This document shows, piece after piece, positions 23,593 to 36,900 of a stretch of 64,000 nt of DNA. The position numbers and the translations under genes were made by a program. Source of the DNA: Adineta ricciae (lineage: Eukaryota > Rotifera > Eurotatoria > Adinetida > Adinetidae); assembly GCA_905250025.1 (NCBI GenBank), contig CAJNOJ010000063.1, positions 124,001 through 188,000 on the forward strand, given 5' to 3'. Each line of letters begins with the position of its first letter. Position 1 is the stretch's first letter. The notes under the pieces were generated by a model. That model searched no databases and was not told the DNA's origin. It was given only the letters and a program-made list of their open reading frames with translations.

Positions 23593-25576
23593 CTTTCATC
23601 TTAATCATGTTCATCTTTATTTGAATATTTTCTCAATAAATAAAACAATATGAATCTTGAGGATGAAGATAATTGAATAAATAAAAGTGTGATTACAGCT
23701 TTTGCTACACCTATGCGCAACAATGACTATCCTCATTCATTATCAGATTGACGTTTGTTTGCTCTTTTCAATTGAATTGTATGGCGAGTAAAGAGCAGTT
23801 TTAATCGATTCTACGGAAGTTGTCGTTGTTAGTATTTATTTTATTTCGAAATATATTCAAATCTATAACACCATAGATCACAATTCTCTCCTTGCAGAAT
23901 GTTGATGCAATGGACAAGAAGGTATCAGCAACTGTTTAAAATATGAACATTTTTATTTAACAATCTGCTTTAACATATCAAATAGGTTGATTATTATAAT
24001 GAATAACAAACAATATTGAGAAATGCATATGTGTACGTAGAATATTCAACACATGGACTCGACTTTCTCTAAAGTATACATTTACTTCAATATACACACC
24101 AAGTTAGAAGATGTTGGTGAGGATAAGTGAACAGATGAGAGTGTAATCATGGATTGTTGGAAGTTCGCCAATAATTGACATACTTCTCAAATCACTCAAG
24201 TTCAATCCTCTAATCAATCAACTGTCACATCTTAATTTCATCTTAGACATCATTGTTTTTCTCAAAAACTGATTCCTAGTCACCTGTAACCTGAGAACAG
24301 CATCAAATCTTCGATATAGGGTGAATCTATTCACGTCTAAAAATCTTCAAAGTCAAGTTATTTGATTTGACTGAATTCCAATAAAAAGTTTATCCTCGAT
24401 GCCGATCTTTGGTGTTTATTCACTCTAGAAATATATTTGTCATTCTTAACTCAAAATTAAAGTTATCGTGCACAGACACTTGTATATTGAAATTTGGGGT
24501 TGTCGTATACGAGGATAAGTAATTCTTTCTTTTCAAATTTCTTCTTATGCATGTTCTCATCAGTTTTTCAATACTTTCTTATGAACATTTCTCAAAAAAT
24601 TGTCTATCTATGAAAGCAAATAGATTAAAGTACTTTGGACAAAATTTAACCTGGCGGTACGATATTTTGCAATACCATCGATCTTTGAAAGCGTGACAAA
24701 TTTGATTAAGATTCACTCTGATGACGACAAATTCTACAACTTGCAAAGAGCAAAAATGAAGAGAATCGAAAGTATTAATTTCGTTGTTTCATCAGAAAGA
24801 CAAAATTTGTTGTTCCAAAGGTCAACATCGAAATACACGTCTTCAAATATGCACGAGTCGCGTTTTTTTCTTGTTCTTTTGTCAAACAATGAGTATTGGT
24901 ATTAAGAAAATTGTGTCTCCTATTTTCAATGAAACATATCAATTTTCTATTAAAACAATCTTCTTATCGAACAAAAAACGATAGAAAAAGAAAAATCGAA
25001 CAAGTTCTACTGACAGAACCTTTTTCTTTCTTGTTACTTAAATCTTCTTTAATGAACTGATTTATACATTAAAACTAAGTCAAAGTAAGATCGAGAGATA
25101 AAAGCGAGAAGAATTGATCTATCATGGAGAACGTCTGTCAATACTTTATGATTTCATTTTCAATTAAATGAAGATTGAAAAGTGAGAGAAGTGATCTTTT
25201 CAAATATTCGCCATTTTCTTTTCTGATCTTATGATCAAATCTTTGTCACTAATCTATGACGAGTTTGCAAAATGGAAACAAATGGATTTCGATATCTAAT
25301 ATCGGGTCGCAATCATATCGCCGACAAATACATTTTGTCTGATTTTCTATGATTACCGTTATTTTGAGGATCAGAGTATAGGTGAGAATGTGGGAAAAGG
25401 TTCAGATGAGGATATCGTAGCTATGACAGAATTTGCTCAAAAATGGTTGTTGCATCGGTTCTCTCGAAAAGAATTGTATCTATTGAAATTTTTGACAAAG
25501 AGATCTGTCGGCAAAGTGTAGAGGACCCCTAATATCACAAAAGTGACTGTTTCCTCTTGAACATTTCACGAAGAAA
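23593..25576. other. Long intergenic region, no gene seen
   Basis: About 2 kb, AT-rich. It starts with the polyadenylation signal AATAAA (23635-23640) of the membrane-protein gene. Small frames near 24.7-25.0 kb show no recognisable protein. Confidence 0.5.
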
Positions 25577-26671
25577 ATGTCTTTTGCTCTTTTTTCACGC
25601 ATACACTATTTACTTTTAGATTATTCCATTTTATCAAAATATCCAAGATTAACAGATATGCGCTTTTATAACAAATTACAAACTCATTTTTTATCGACTT
25701 TTGTACTTAGTTTATTGTTTATGTTTACCCTGGGTTATTTCATAGGATCAAGAATATATTCCTTTGGAATAACTCCCAGAACATTATATTTACCATATCC
25801 TTCAACTATATCTGGTTCTCTTTCTCAAAATAATCTTATAATTACTGTTTCTCTCAACATGCCTTTGAAAATTGTTTATCGATTCGTACGTTCAGCTCGC
25901 AAAAGTTGTAATAATTGTCATATAATCATATTTCTACATAGTAAAATAATTGCAGAAGAAGATTTTCGTCAACTCGCTCTTTTCTATTCGATTATCTTTA
26001 TTCCATATGACACATGGATATCTTCACATTTAAATATTCGTTTGTCGTCCATTCCAACTGTTTCATTACGATGGATTATTATAAGTCAATATTTAAAACG
26101 TTTAGATGATATAAAGTCTCCATACAAATATGTTTTTATATGTGATTCACGTGATGTTATATTTCAGCGAAATATTTTTGATTATGTTAACGAATATGAA
26201 GATGGTCTCTTTGTATTTCAAGAAACTACAAAAATGAATATAAGAAAATGTAGTTATAATTCGAAATGGATTAAAGATTGTTATGGTGAAACAGAACTTA
26301 ATCTTATTGGAGATCAGAAAATCATTTGTGCTGGAACAATTCTTGGTTCATGGAAAGCAATGAGGAATTATTTATCAATTGTAGAACAAGTGACAAGTCA
26401 AAGATATCAACAATGTAATGATCAAGGTATTCATAATCATATTGTTTATAGAGATAAAATCAATAATACGAAAATTCATATTATTTCACACGAACGTGGT
26501 TTTGTTGGAACATTAGGATATTCAGCAACATTTAAAAGAAATCAATTTGGACTTATTCTTAATGAAAATGAACAAGTTTATGCTGTTATTCATCAGTTTG
26601 ATCGAAATAAACAAATAACTGGTCAATTGGAAATTCAATATCAACTATGGACTGATTATCAACAAGATTAA
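25577..26671 (+). CDS. Type II membrane protein resembling a Golgi glycosyltransferase
   Basis: Single exon, 364 residues. A cytoplasmic N-terminus and one membrane anchor near residues 38-57 (FLSTFVLSLLFMFTLGYFIG) precede a lumenal domain. That domain opens with a beta-strand/helix nucleotide-sugar-like pattern (LIITVSLN...IVYRFVRSARKSC, IIIFLHS). It has an acidic metal-binding candidate ICDSRDVIFQRNIF at about 188-201, in the place of a DxD motif, followed by CAGTILGSW and a conserved-looking CNDQGIHNHIVY. This is the order seen in GT-A glycosyltransferases of the DSRD/DTRD type known from algae, protists and some animals. Sugar and acceptor are unknown. The start could instead be the Met at residue 28, which would leave a shorter N-terminus before the same anchor. 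The absence of introns is compatible with horizontal origin. Confidence 0.65.
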   Translation: MSFALFSRIHYLLLDYSILSKYPRLTDMRFYNKLQTHFLSTFVLSLLFMFTLGYFIGSRIYSFGITPRTLYLPYPSTISGSLSQNNLIITVSLNMPLKIVYRFVRSARKSCNNCHIIIFLHSKIIAEEDFRQLALFYSIIFIPYDTWISSHLNIRLSSIPTVSLRWIIISQYLKRLDDIKSPYKYVFICDSRDVIFQRNIFDYVNEYEDGLFVFQETTKMNIRKCSYNSKWIKDCYGETELNLIGDQKIICAGTILGSWKAMRNYLSIVEQVTSQRYQQCNDQGIHNHIVYRDKINNTKIHIISHERGFVGTLGYSATFKRNQFGLILNENEQVYAVIHQFDRNKQITGQLEIQYQLWTDYQQD

Positions 26672-27028
26672 CTTACGTATCCTTTGTCTTACGATCATCG
26701 ATTACTATAAACACATGTTACGCTAAACACTTCTCAATCTAATCATTACATGTTGAATTTTGTGTTAATATTAAAAGAAAACTTCATTAGACAATCAGCG
26801 TTATGTCGTTTGAGGAGTGACACTTTATTTTTACTTTACTTTATCTAAAGGGATTTCAAATAATGAATTGAGAGATTTATTTTCAACTGTGACTGAACAT
26901 AGGAGAAAGTGTAATCATATCTTTAACAACATCTTTTCGGAACAATGACAATGTTTATTCTTGTATGTAAATGATCTAGAACTACAGTGACTTTCATCTT
27001 CATTATTGACAAAGTCATTGGTTTGTAT
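26672..27028. other. Intergenic, no gene seen
   Basis: Short spacer between two convergent genes; it holds their 3' ends. Confidence 0.5.
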
Positions 27029-29981
27029 TTAGAATCGTGTTCGATGAATATTTTCAGAATAGAAATAATCGTTTTCGTTACTTTTCGAATAATTTGTTTC
27101 ATCAATAGGAATGGTTTCGTCAATCTTTGGTTGATAGCGTCCCCAACGATTCACATTCTTTGCTGGTCCCCATTGATCATCAGGTTTACTTACATAAGTC
27201 AACATTCGTAGGTAATGGGGCATTCTTCCATCACTCTTTAATAAAAATTAGGTGAACTTGATTGATGAATTGAAAAAGTTTTACTTCATTGGTCATTTTC
27301 CATCCTTTGTAGAATTCGTAGATCATAATTAAAGGAATAAATATCAATGACGAACAAACCATTAACCATCCAAGTATGTTTGCATATGCTGGATATTCGT
27401 AGTTGCCAGCAGTTGGTGTTCGAAATCGAACAATCGATGAAAAGAAAACAACCTAATTGTTGAAATTTACAATACAAAATAAACGATAAATTGAAGATTA
27501 CTATTGTGATAATTGGACCAGTGATACACCAAGTGGCGAACCAAAATGCTTCTAATGGCCTTTTACCTAACATCATTCGAATATCTTCCATGAAGTTATT
27601 AAATCCTACAGAAAAGAAAAAGAAATATGGTCGTGAAAAAAAGTATCCTTATCAAAATGACCATAAATATAACCAATGAGAATAAATTCAAAAAATCCGC
27701 AAACATAAACCGATAGATTAGCCGCATATTCATTCATTAAAATCTATAATCCATTGAAATTTATCACAAAACGGAGGAGTGAATATTTCTTTAATACATA
27801 CGAATAAATAAATTCCACCCTAAAAAAGACAAAAGTCACCTCTTCTAATGGCAAAAATCTTTCGATTCTAGCCTTACCGGTGCACAAATTGGCAACGCTA
27901 ACAGAAAACAAAGACCACAATAACCGATTGTAACAAACATCTTATGACGACGAAGACGTTTGAATGTGTCCAATAGACCAGATATAATTACATCAGCAAA
28001 AGCGAACTAGACGAAGTCTCTCATAGAAATCGAAATTCATCAAGAAATCTTTTACTTGAGAATCAAGTCCAAGTGTTAAAAGCATAAAGAAGAAAATAAC
28101 TGCCCAGAAAGGTCCACCGGGCATACTTGACAAAGCTTGAGGATAAGCAATAAAAGCTAAACCAGGTCCTGCTTTAGCCACTTGTTCAATCGGTAAACCT
28201 GTTTTAAATGACATATAACCAATCACAGAAAAGATGGCAAAACCAGCAAAAACCTATTGATCATTATCGAACTATTATTTAAGCTAATAGAAAGAAAGTA
28301 CTTACCGATGTGAAACAATCACATACAGTTACAAAAATACAATCTCTGAAATCGATTCATGAATAAGAGAAGTTGTTCAATCAGATTGAGTTACCTGAGA
28401 TAGTTTGCATGAAATTTATTGAAACTTGCGTAGCCAAGAAGAGGCCCAAATGCAACAGACAGAGAAAATGTCACCTAGAGATCGTTCGGACTGAATACAG
28501 TTGATAGTGTATCCGTGATACATACCTGAGATGCAGCAGCAATCCAAACCTGTCAAAAAAAAGGTTTTTTGTCACATCACAATATTCATTTGAATTAGTT
28601 GTATTCTCTCACGTCAAATTCTTGAATTTTCTTCCAGTTGGGTTTCAGATAGAACGTCAGACCTGCTCGAGCACCTAAAAACACATTTTTTGACATCGAT
28701 TATTCTCTACAAATCAACTCCATGGTTAACCTGGTAATGTAACACCACGAATGATCAATGCAAAAATGACAACATATGGAAATAATGCTGTAAAATAAAC
28801 AACCTACAATAGTGATTAGATTATTATATGAAAGAGATAAATAATCTTACCTTGCCAGATGATTTAATTCCTTGAATGATACAAAGACCAACGAGAATCC
28901 AAGCTAATAATAAACATAGAGTCAAAGACCAGCTTGGTACACCTAGATGGTCAAGTGAATCACTCCGCCGTAACACATAATTACTAAACAGAAATTCGAG
29001 TAAATAATACTCAAAAAATATTCTATATTATCTCACTCGAAATATTCCTCAGGTGGAAGAATTGGAATTGTACAATTCGTCTGACGATAAAGATTGCAGA
29101 AAGATGTTGAATTCGAGAGATTTTCTGTTTCTATATGTAAACAAACAGTCAACCAAAGCTGCAAAAGAAAAAGCATGTTTTCACCTGGATTAACACATCG
29201 TTCTGTATTCCACCAATTTCCACAATCGCTCCATGGCAATTGACGTCGAAATGAAGCGAAAAAATAGAAGAGACACCAAGCAATAATAACATTATAATAG
29301 ATCGAGACGAGAAACGAATTTATTGCCGTTGCCCAACCGAGTCCTAAAAGAACTTCTGCAGATCTTCGAGAAAAAGAAACCTCTTATATTCACCTTTGAA
29401 CATTCGAGACATTTTAAAAGCAGCTGCTGATCCACTACTTGTAAATTGACCAAGCGACATTTCAAGAAAGAAAAGTGGTGTACCAATAAGAAAATAAATA
29501 CAAAAATATGGAATAATAAAAGCACCTTATTCCATGAATATTCATCAAACGATATGTTTTGAAAGAGCAAATTTTACCTCCGCCGTTTTTGAACGCTAAA
29601 CAAAAAAGAACAAACGAACGAGACTTTCCTTTTCTGTAGATAATAACATACCAATATATGGATATCTCCACACATTACCAAGACCTTTTTAATATCGAAA
29701 AATTAAAAAATGCGAAGTCTTCTTTTCTCTTCGAAACCTTACCGATAGAACAACCAATTAACGAAAGGAAAAATTCAATAGGTCGATCCCATTCTTCACG
29801 TTCTTCTTCCTTATTTTCCAGTTTATTCTCCTAGAAAATTTCCTTCTCATATGATTGAGAATCTTTCAATTCGATTTACTTCAACCGCTTGTAAAGATTT
29901 CTTTTTCGATGAAAAACGACTTTTCAGACTATTAAACATCATCCAATTAATCAATGTATTTTGTTTTTCTTTCAATCTCAT
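27029..29981 (-). CDS. SLC6-family sodium/chloride-dependent neurotransmitter (amino acid type) transporter
   Basis: About 20 exons could be chained from ATG 29981 to stop 27029, nearly all introns about 45-60 bases. Signature blocks appear in the right order: [21 protein letters not shown] (TM1, split over three exons), [16 protein letters not shown], the glycosylated loop with [10 protein letters not shown] and CNLYRQTNC (disulphide pair expected), [53 protein letters not shown] (TM6-7), [14 protein letters not shown] and [12 protein letters not shown]1 has glycine at the position where monoamine transporters carry aspartate, which points to an amino acid, GABA, glycine or related substrate. 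Several exons are very small (e.g. 18-24 bases). Acting at the plasma membrane, it would recover transmitter or nutrient amino acids. Family is secure; substrate and a few splice choices are not. Confidence 0.92.
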
Positions 29982-30915
29982 CGATAATAACCTTTTCTTT
30001 TAATAACAGAATTGATAAGGAAGATCAATCTCCGTTACATGTTGTTTTTTATACAAACAAATACCAAATATTCATGTGCTTTTTTTATCAGTGACCATGA
30101 GACTTTTCCTCATCTTTAATATCAATTTCGGTTTATTTTAATTAATCAATCGAAACAAAATAATCAGGCACACATTCTGGAAGATTTAAATCACTGAGAT
30201 TTCTTTCGGGCAGTTTTAAAACCTTGGGAATTTTGTAAAGCTTTGAAAAGCTGTTTGTAAAGTTATCTTATGCATCGAACGAATATAAGTCAAGTGCCAA
30301 AAATATCTGAAACAAATATGCACATGTCAATCCGCCCTTTTCCTTTCTTTTCTCTACACACATATCTTCTGTCATCATCAACTGCACTGACAGTGAGATT
30401 ACAGGTAAGGCACTTAACTTGGAGAAGAACAAACTTAGTACAAATATGTGACATAACTAGATCAGGCGAAAAATAGTTTATACCATCTCACCCCTTTGAT
30501 CTCTGAAGTTTCAAATCATACTCAAGTATGAATCGTTACTAGACGTACGTAGTACAGTCTGTTTCATTTCTGTATCACTATTAGCATATATAGTCCACGA
30601 TTAATAGCATCTACTTCGTTTGATATATATTTGTTTATCTCAAAGGCAGAAAGTATCATTCTATTTTTAACCGTTGTATGTGATAAGTTAGTCATCAGTT
30701 CGTTTGCGATTTACCGTAGACTATTTAAGGTGTAGTTATATAACAAATTTGCTGACTCAAACTTAATTTTTCTATGCATTCCTTGTGGATATCAACTGAA
30801 TTTTTAATACATTTATTTTAGTTAACTATACTTCACTGTTTATACATTCTCAAGGTAACATGTTATAGAAAAGAAGAGTTTTTTTAACATTTTTTAAATT
30901 TCATTGTAGAGAGCC
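29982..30915. other. Intergenic, no gene seen
   Basis: Spacer between divergently transcribed genes (SLC6 minus, GH3 plus); probably includes both promoters. Confidence 0.5.
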
Positions 30916-33058
30916 ATGGATTCATTATTGTCAAAATTGCACAGTTACGTTCATCAAGATGTTTTCTTAGGTCTTTCGCATAATAATGTTTTGATTATTA
31001 TTTTATTTCTGGGACTCATCACTTCATTGTTATGTTTGAAATTTGATTGGAAGAAATTTATCTACATTCATATCTATAAACGCCTAATGGGTCCAAAGCA
31101 GCTAGCTTCTAATAAAGGTCCGTTTGCATCGTACTATCGAAATATTCTTTGCAATATGCACGAGATCAATAACAAACAATTAGCAACAATTCTTCAGAAT
31201 AATTATCCATCTACTTTCTCACGAGATCATTCGATTTCATATATTCGTTCGCATTGTCCACGTTCTCCTTTGCCTGCCGATGAAGGTTACGCAACAATTG
31301 ATGAGTTTCGTGCAAAAGTTCCGTTGACTACGTATGATGATTATCGCAACTATATTGATCGAATGGTTGAGGACGGAGAAAAAAACTTATTGTCTACTGA
31401 TAAAATCGTTTATTTTAACACTAGTTCGGGAACTACGGGAAAGATTAAACTGATTCCAATGACAATGACAATGTTAAAAGAAACAATGAACGCGTTTAGT
31501 ATTGGACTCTCGTGCATGTGGAGATCGTTACCATCCTCATCCTTCCCCTACGCTAAACAAAGATATTTTCAGTTATCGAGTGGAAGGAGAGAGTCAATGT
31601 ATGAAAAGACGAAAAGTGGCATTCCACTCGGTCCTTTCAGTCAGTGTTTTTCTGCAATTTCAACGTTTTCGAAATACAAACCAATAACAGCTGTTGCCAA
31701 TGTCATAGGACTCGATCTTGTCGAAGCAATTACAGACTTCGAGACGAATATATTTGTTCAACTTGTTTTCGCCATGACCGTTTCCGATATATATTCTTAT
31801 TCAGTAACGTTTCCTCCAGCATTTATTCATACCATCAAAATGATCGAAGATTATTATGAAGAAATCAATCGATGTATCACTTCGATCGACTTCAACGATA
31901 GTTCCTTTGTTCGAAATCATATACACGATGCTAAACTTGTAACTGATTTAAATCAAGCATTGAATGAAATTATCATTGAATATGGAGGACGAAAGTATCA
32001 AATGAAAAGAACATATCATATTCAACAAGAATGTTGTAGAAAAGATGTTCCTGGTCTTCTTCATCGTTTATGGCCATCTCTGTTATGTGCATCTACTGCG
32101 ATTGGTAGTAACTATTCTATGTATAAAGAACAAATACAATTTTATTGTGGAGATAAACTTCTTTTAAGCAACTTTACTTGTTACCTCGCAAGCGAAGGAT
32201 GTTTTGGATTCACTGCAAGTAATCATACGGACGAGTATTTTCTCTTACCAACCTATGCATTCTTTGAATTCATCAAAGAAGAAGACATACCTAAGGTATG
32301 CCATCCGTAATTTCTTCATAATTTCTTTGATATTGATTATTTCAATATGTCGTTTCGTTAAGGAACAACCGAAGACTCTTCTTATGTCAGAAATTGAACC
32401 TGGAAATCGATACGAAATGGTTTGTACAACTCCTGCAGGACTTGTTCGATATCGAATGGGCGATGTGATTAATTGTACAAGATTTCTTAGTCACAGCAAT
32501 GATCTAGTCACACTACCAGCTGAACCAAAGGAAATACCTCGAATTCCTCTTATCTCGATCGCATGTCGTATTGGATGTTTAGACATATATGGAGAGAAAA
32601 CGAGTGAACGACATGTGCTGAATGCTATTATGAAAGTAATTCAACAATGGAAAGAACAAGGATTTCATGTTAGTCTTCATGATTTTACTTCATATACAAA
32701 GATTGACGGTCTTTCAGTCTGTTACGTCGTATTTATCGAACTGATAGATGAGAAAAGTCATGATACAAATTGTACAGTCGTTGATAATCAATTCAAAATG
32801 CTCCAAGATATTGCTAGTAACGAAATTGATCGGCAACTTTGTATAGAAAATCAAGTGTATGAAAGTTATCGACAGATTGGGAAACTTGGTCCACTTATGT
32901 GTATTCTTGTTCAGTATGGAACGTTTTCCACTTTCTTAAATAAGGAATTGGTCACCGATCAAGTTAGTCCCGTTCAAATCAAACCTCGTCGATTTTTGAG
33001 AAATGAACAACATATTCGATTCTTCTACGAACATCAAATTATTGATTGCACTGTTTAA
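30916..33058 (+). CDS. GH3-family acyl-adenylating (amidosynthetase-like) protein with N-terminal membrane anchor
   Basis: Two exons (30916-32295, 32363-33058; intron 67 bases) total 2076 bases, 691 residues. One hydrophobic segment near residues 25-41 (VLIIILFLGLITSLLCL) anchors it to a membrane. The GH3 adenylation domain follows: the ATP-loop motif YFNTSSGTTGKIKLIP near 166-181, motif II-like YLASEGCFGF, and the third motif region MVCTTPAGLVRYRMGDVI. Plant GH3 enzymes couple acyl acids to amino acids through an acyl-AMP; animal members (GHDC type) have no settled function. ATP-loop and the YRMGD block look intact, so activity is plausible. It is about 150 residues longer than vertebrate GHDC. 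It lies 850 bases upstream of another adenylate-forming enzyme in the same direction. Confidence 0.88.
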
Positions 33059-33911
33059 TTTTTACTTTTTTCTCTTTCAATAACAGAATCGATGGTATTG
33101 GAATCAAAAATCGAGTCATTTATCAATACACCAGATCGTACTCTTTTGATTTTATTTATTTGAAATATTTCTGAAATAAAACAAATCAATGGAACCATTG
33201 TTAGTAGCGATACAAATTGTAAATTTATTCTTGTTCAGTACGATTCTGACATGGAAGAAACTAAAATACGTAACACTATTGTTCTATACATATATGAGAA
33301 TGAAGATAAATAACTGACCACATTAATACAACTCTCGTGGTTTCTGTTGAAATATATAGGACAATAATTTACATTTACTCTGATCACAGTCATTTTCCAT
33401 CTCAAAGAAATATTCTATTTTAATACACAACAAAACCAAAAAATACATCATAAAAAATTTATTGAGAAGAATCTCTTCGGAAATTTAATCTTTCATAACT
33501 GGTCTTAAAAGTGCATCAAAGGTTATATATATATGCCTGGTTATAGTCCAACCAGTACAAATATTTTCCAAGATATACTGTATGAGTCATGTAATTATTT
33601 GTTCTCTTCCCATTTGATTTGAGATAAGCCCATCGAGTATAATATCGCATATGACGATGGAAGCATATTGACTCACTGAGAACCTTTGTCAACTGGTAAT
33701 TCCACGTCAGTATACAAATACAATATTTATTCTGGTTTATAGATTTATGAAATTTAATTTCGCATATAAATGAATCGATTGGTAGAAAAAAGAAAAACAC
33801 GAATGCCGAGTAGATGTCATATTGAGAAAAAGTTTTTACGCGTATTCATTTCACAACAAAATAACATTCTTTTGCAACAGATTGAGATATGTTGATTTTT
33901 ATTTGTAGATA
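33059..33911. other. Intergenic, no gene supported
   Basis: Spacer between two plus-strand genes. A 94-residue minus-strand frame at 33516-33800 is AT-driven and matches nothing recognised. Confidence 0.45.
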
Positions 33912-36900
33912 ATGAATTGTTCCTATAAAAGTTATAATTATGATCCGAAGAGATTATTGGAAATCGAGAAGACAATGGTTGACGATGGTTATGTCCGAAT
34001 TCAATTTTCCGATGAATATCTGCCAAATGACGATGATTTTCCTAGAAATATGGAGAAATTCTTCATAAATATCATTGAAAAACTTAGTGGAAAATGTTTA
34101 ACTCACAATGCAGAACAAAACTCATTTGTTTGGCATGTTCAGCCAATGGAAACGGATTCCATCGTTGAAAAGAGACATCTCGCTCGATCTCAAACTGATG
34201 ATGAATTCTCATTTCATACGGATTGTTCATATGAAATCAATCCACCGGAATACATGGCACTATTTGTTCTCGAACAGGATCAACTTGGAGGAGGAAAATT
34301 AGAAATTATTCAATTGTCCGATATACTCAAATCTTTGTCAATTAAAACTCAAGAGAAATTAATGAATGAAAACTTTCAGATAAATATTCCGTTAGAATTT
34401 CGTAAATCAATCGATGTTGATCATATCAATGCACCGATTTTATTGGCTGAAGACAAAATTCGATATCGATATGATATTTTATCTGAGGAGAATTGTGAAG
34501 AATTAAATGAATTGAATTCAACTATTCAACAAGTGAAACGATTTCAACCAGAATTGACGAAATTTACAATGATTATTTTGAATAATCAAAAGTTTCTTCA
34601 TGGAAGAACGAAAATTCTCGATCATCAACGTCATTTACTTCGCATACGATTCAATCGAACATGTCCATATGATGTTCATTCCGTTTATGACAAAGACAAA
34701 CTATTGCCTGAATATTTATCCTTTTCAAACGATTTTTATGATTATTTACAATGTCAGCATGAAATTTTATATGAAATTTTGCTTTCAATCGTGAAACACT
34801 ATGATCAGCCGACGAATTTAGGTGAAAAAATTCGACAAACATTTCAATTTGACCCGAAAGTCGATAAAATCATCAGACAATTGAATATGTATCGACCAAA
34901 TTACCAAATTGGTTCGTATCGACCTGATTTGATGTTTAGTCAAGGAAATTTATTTGAAATCAATAGCAAACATTCATTTCAACCAAAAATATGCGAAATT
35001 AATGCAAGATTTCCATTCAATGGATATTTTCTCTCAGCTGCTCTATGTTCAACTGATCGACAAAATCGATATTCGCAGAAATCTTCGAAAATGATTGAAA
35101 CCATAATCGAATCAGCGAAATTTGATCTGACAAAGCGAATGTTTATTGTGAAATTACAAGAACATGGTTATGATATTCATCTATTTCAACAATATTGGAC
35201 GNAACCAAAAATATGCGAAATTAATGCAAGATTTCCATTCAATGGATATTTTCTCTCAGCTGCTCTATGTTCAACTGATCGACAAAATCGATATTCGCAG
35301 AAATCTTCGAAAATGATTGAAACCATAATCGAATCAGCGAAATTTGATCTGACAAAGCGAATGTTTATTGTGAAATTACAAGAACATGGTTATGATATTC
35401 ATCTATTTCAACAATATTGGACGAAAAAATCAACTCAACAATGTTTAATTGTTGATCCAAATGATTTAAAAGTTGAAAATGAGAAATTAATTGATCGAAA
35501 GTCAAACATTTCCATAGAACAATGTATTCTTGAATTACATCAAAATGAAATACTTAATTTATCAGATGAAATTCTCGAATTTTTTATTCAAAACAAGCAA
35601 ATCAATTATATAAACGATTTGCGAACAATTTTTCTTTTACATGACAAACGTTTATTTTCACTCTTATCAAATCAATCATTTCTTTATGTTTTATTGAACT
35701 CACCATTCGACAAATTCCTACAATTCATTCCAAAAACATTCGTCATCGATAAATTACCCAATTATCTCAAAGATTCGATTGTTAAGAACAAACAACATTG
35801 GTGTATCAAACCAAATTCAGCCGGAAAAGGAGAAAATATTACTATAGGTCAGTTAACATTGTTAAGTTTATGATAAAATGAAGTTTTTTGAATAGGTGCT
35901 GATGTGTCAATCGATGAATGGTCGAGACAATTATTGGATTCCAGTCATAATCAATGGATTATTCAAGAATATGTCGATTATGTTCCATATAAATCAATGA
36001 ATTTATGTGGAATGTTGTTTTGTTTTAATGAATATTGTTTTAATATGGGAATTATTCGAATGGCCGAGAAAAAAATTGTAAATATCTCTCGTGGAGGTCA
36101 TTACATTCGTCCATATGTTCATCAACAATCAGTTCATTCGATGAAAAACGGAGATATTTTGTCAAAAGAAGTTTTACATGAACAATTAATCAAAATGAAA
36201 TTATTTGATAATCAATGGAATCGATCGGTTTATATTTCATCATCTGGTGGAAGTGGAGGAAAACAACTCTATTTTTCAAGTGATATTCAACAGAATCTTC
36301 TTCAACGACAAATTCTCGTCAAGATGATGCTCGATGAAGAGATCATTTCTGATCGAGATATTTGTTTAAACATCTTTCAAACGGGTCATGTTTATCGATC
36401 GATGGAGATTTTCAATGATTTTTGTACAATGGCAAATTGTACATCGATTCCAATGGGCGCAAATACAAGTGATGAAGATATTTGGAAGATGATTGAATAT
36501 TTTAAGCCAAGTATCATTATGGGTACGCCACATCGGCTAATGCAATTGGCATTTTATTTAGAAAAACAAGAAAAGAAAGAAATATGTTTCGAGAAAATTT
36601 ATTTCGCTTGTGAAGCGATCGATCAAGTGAAACAAGATTATTTCAAACGAATATTTCATTGTTCGACTTTTCTTGGGTTCTATGGTTCAGCTGAAACGGG
36701 TGTTTATGCATGTCAATCACGAAAATATTCTTCAACAAAGATTTATCTTTATCCAAAAGAATTAGTTCACATTGAAATAATCAATTCGAAAATTATTGTC
36801 ACAAATCTTATCCGGAAACGTAATCAATTGTTTCGTTTTGATTCTGGTGATCTTGGACGAATTCTTCCAACGGATGTAAACAGTAAATATGGTTTAATTG

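Noticed and set aside
33516..33800. 94-codon minus-strand frame
   Set aside because: AT-driven composition, many aromatic residues, no recognisable motif and no splice partner.
34981..35423. A duplicated EINARF segment in the ATP-grasp-like region
   Set aside because: Same artefact as above; the collapsed sequence reads smoothly.
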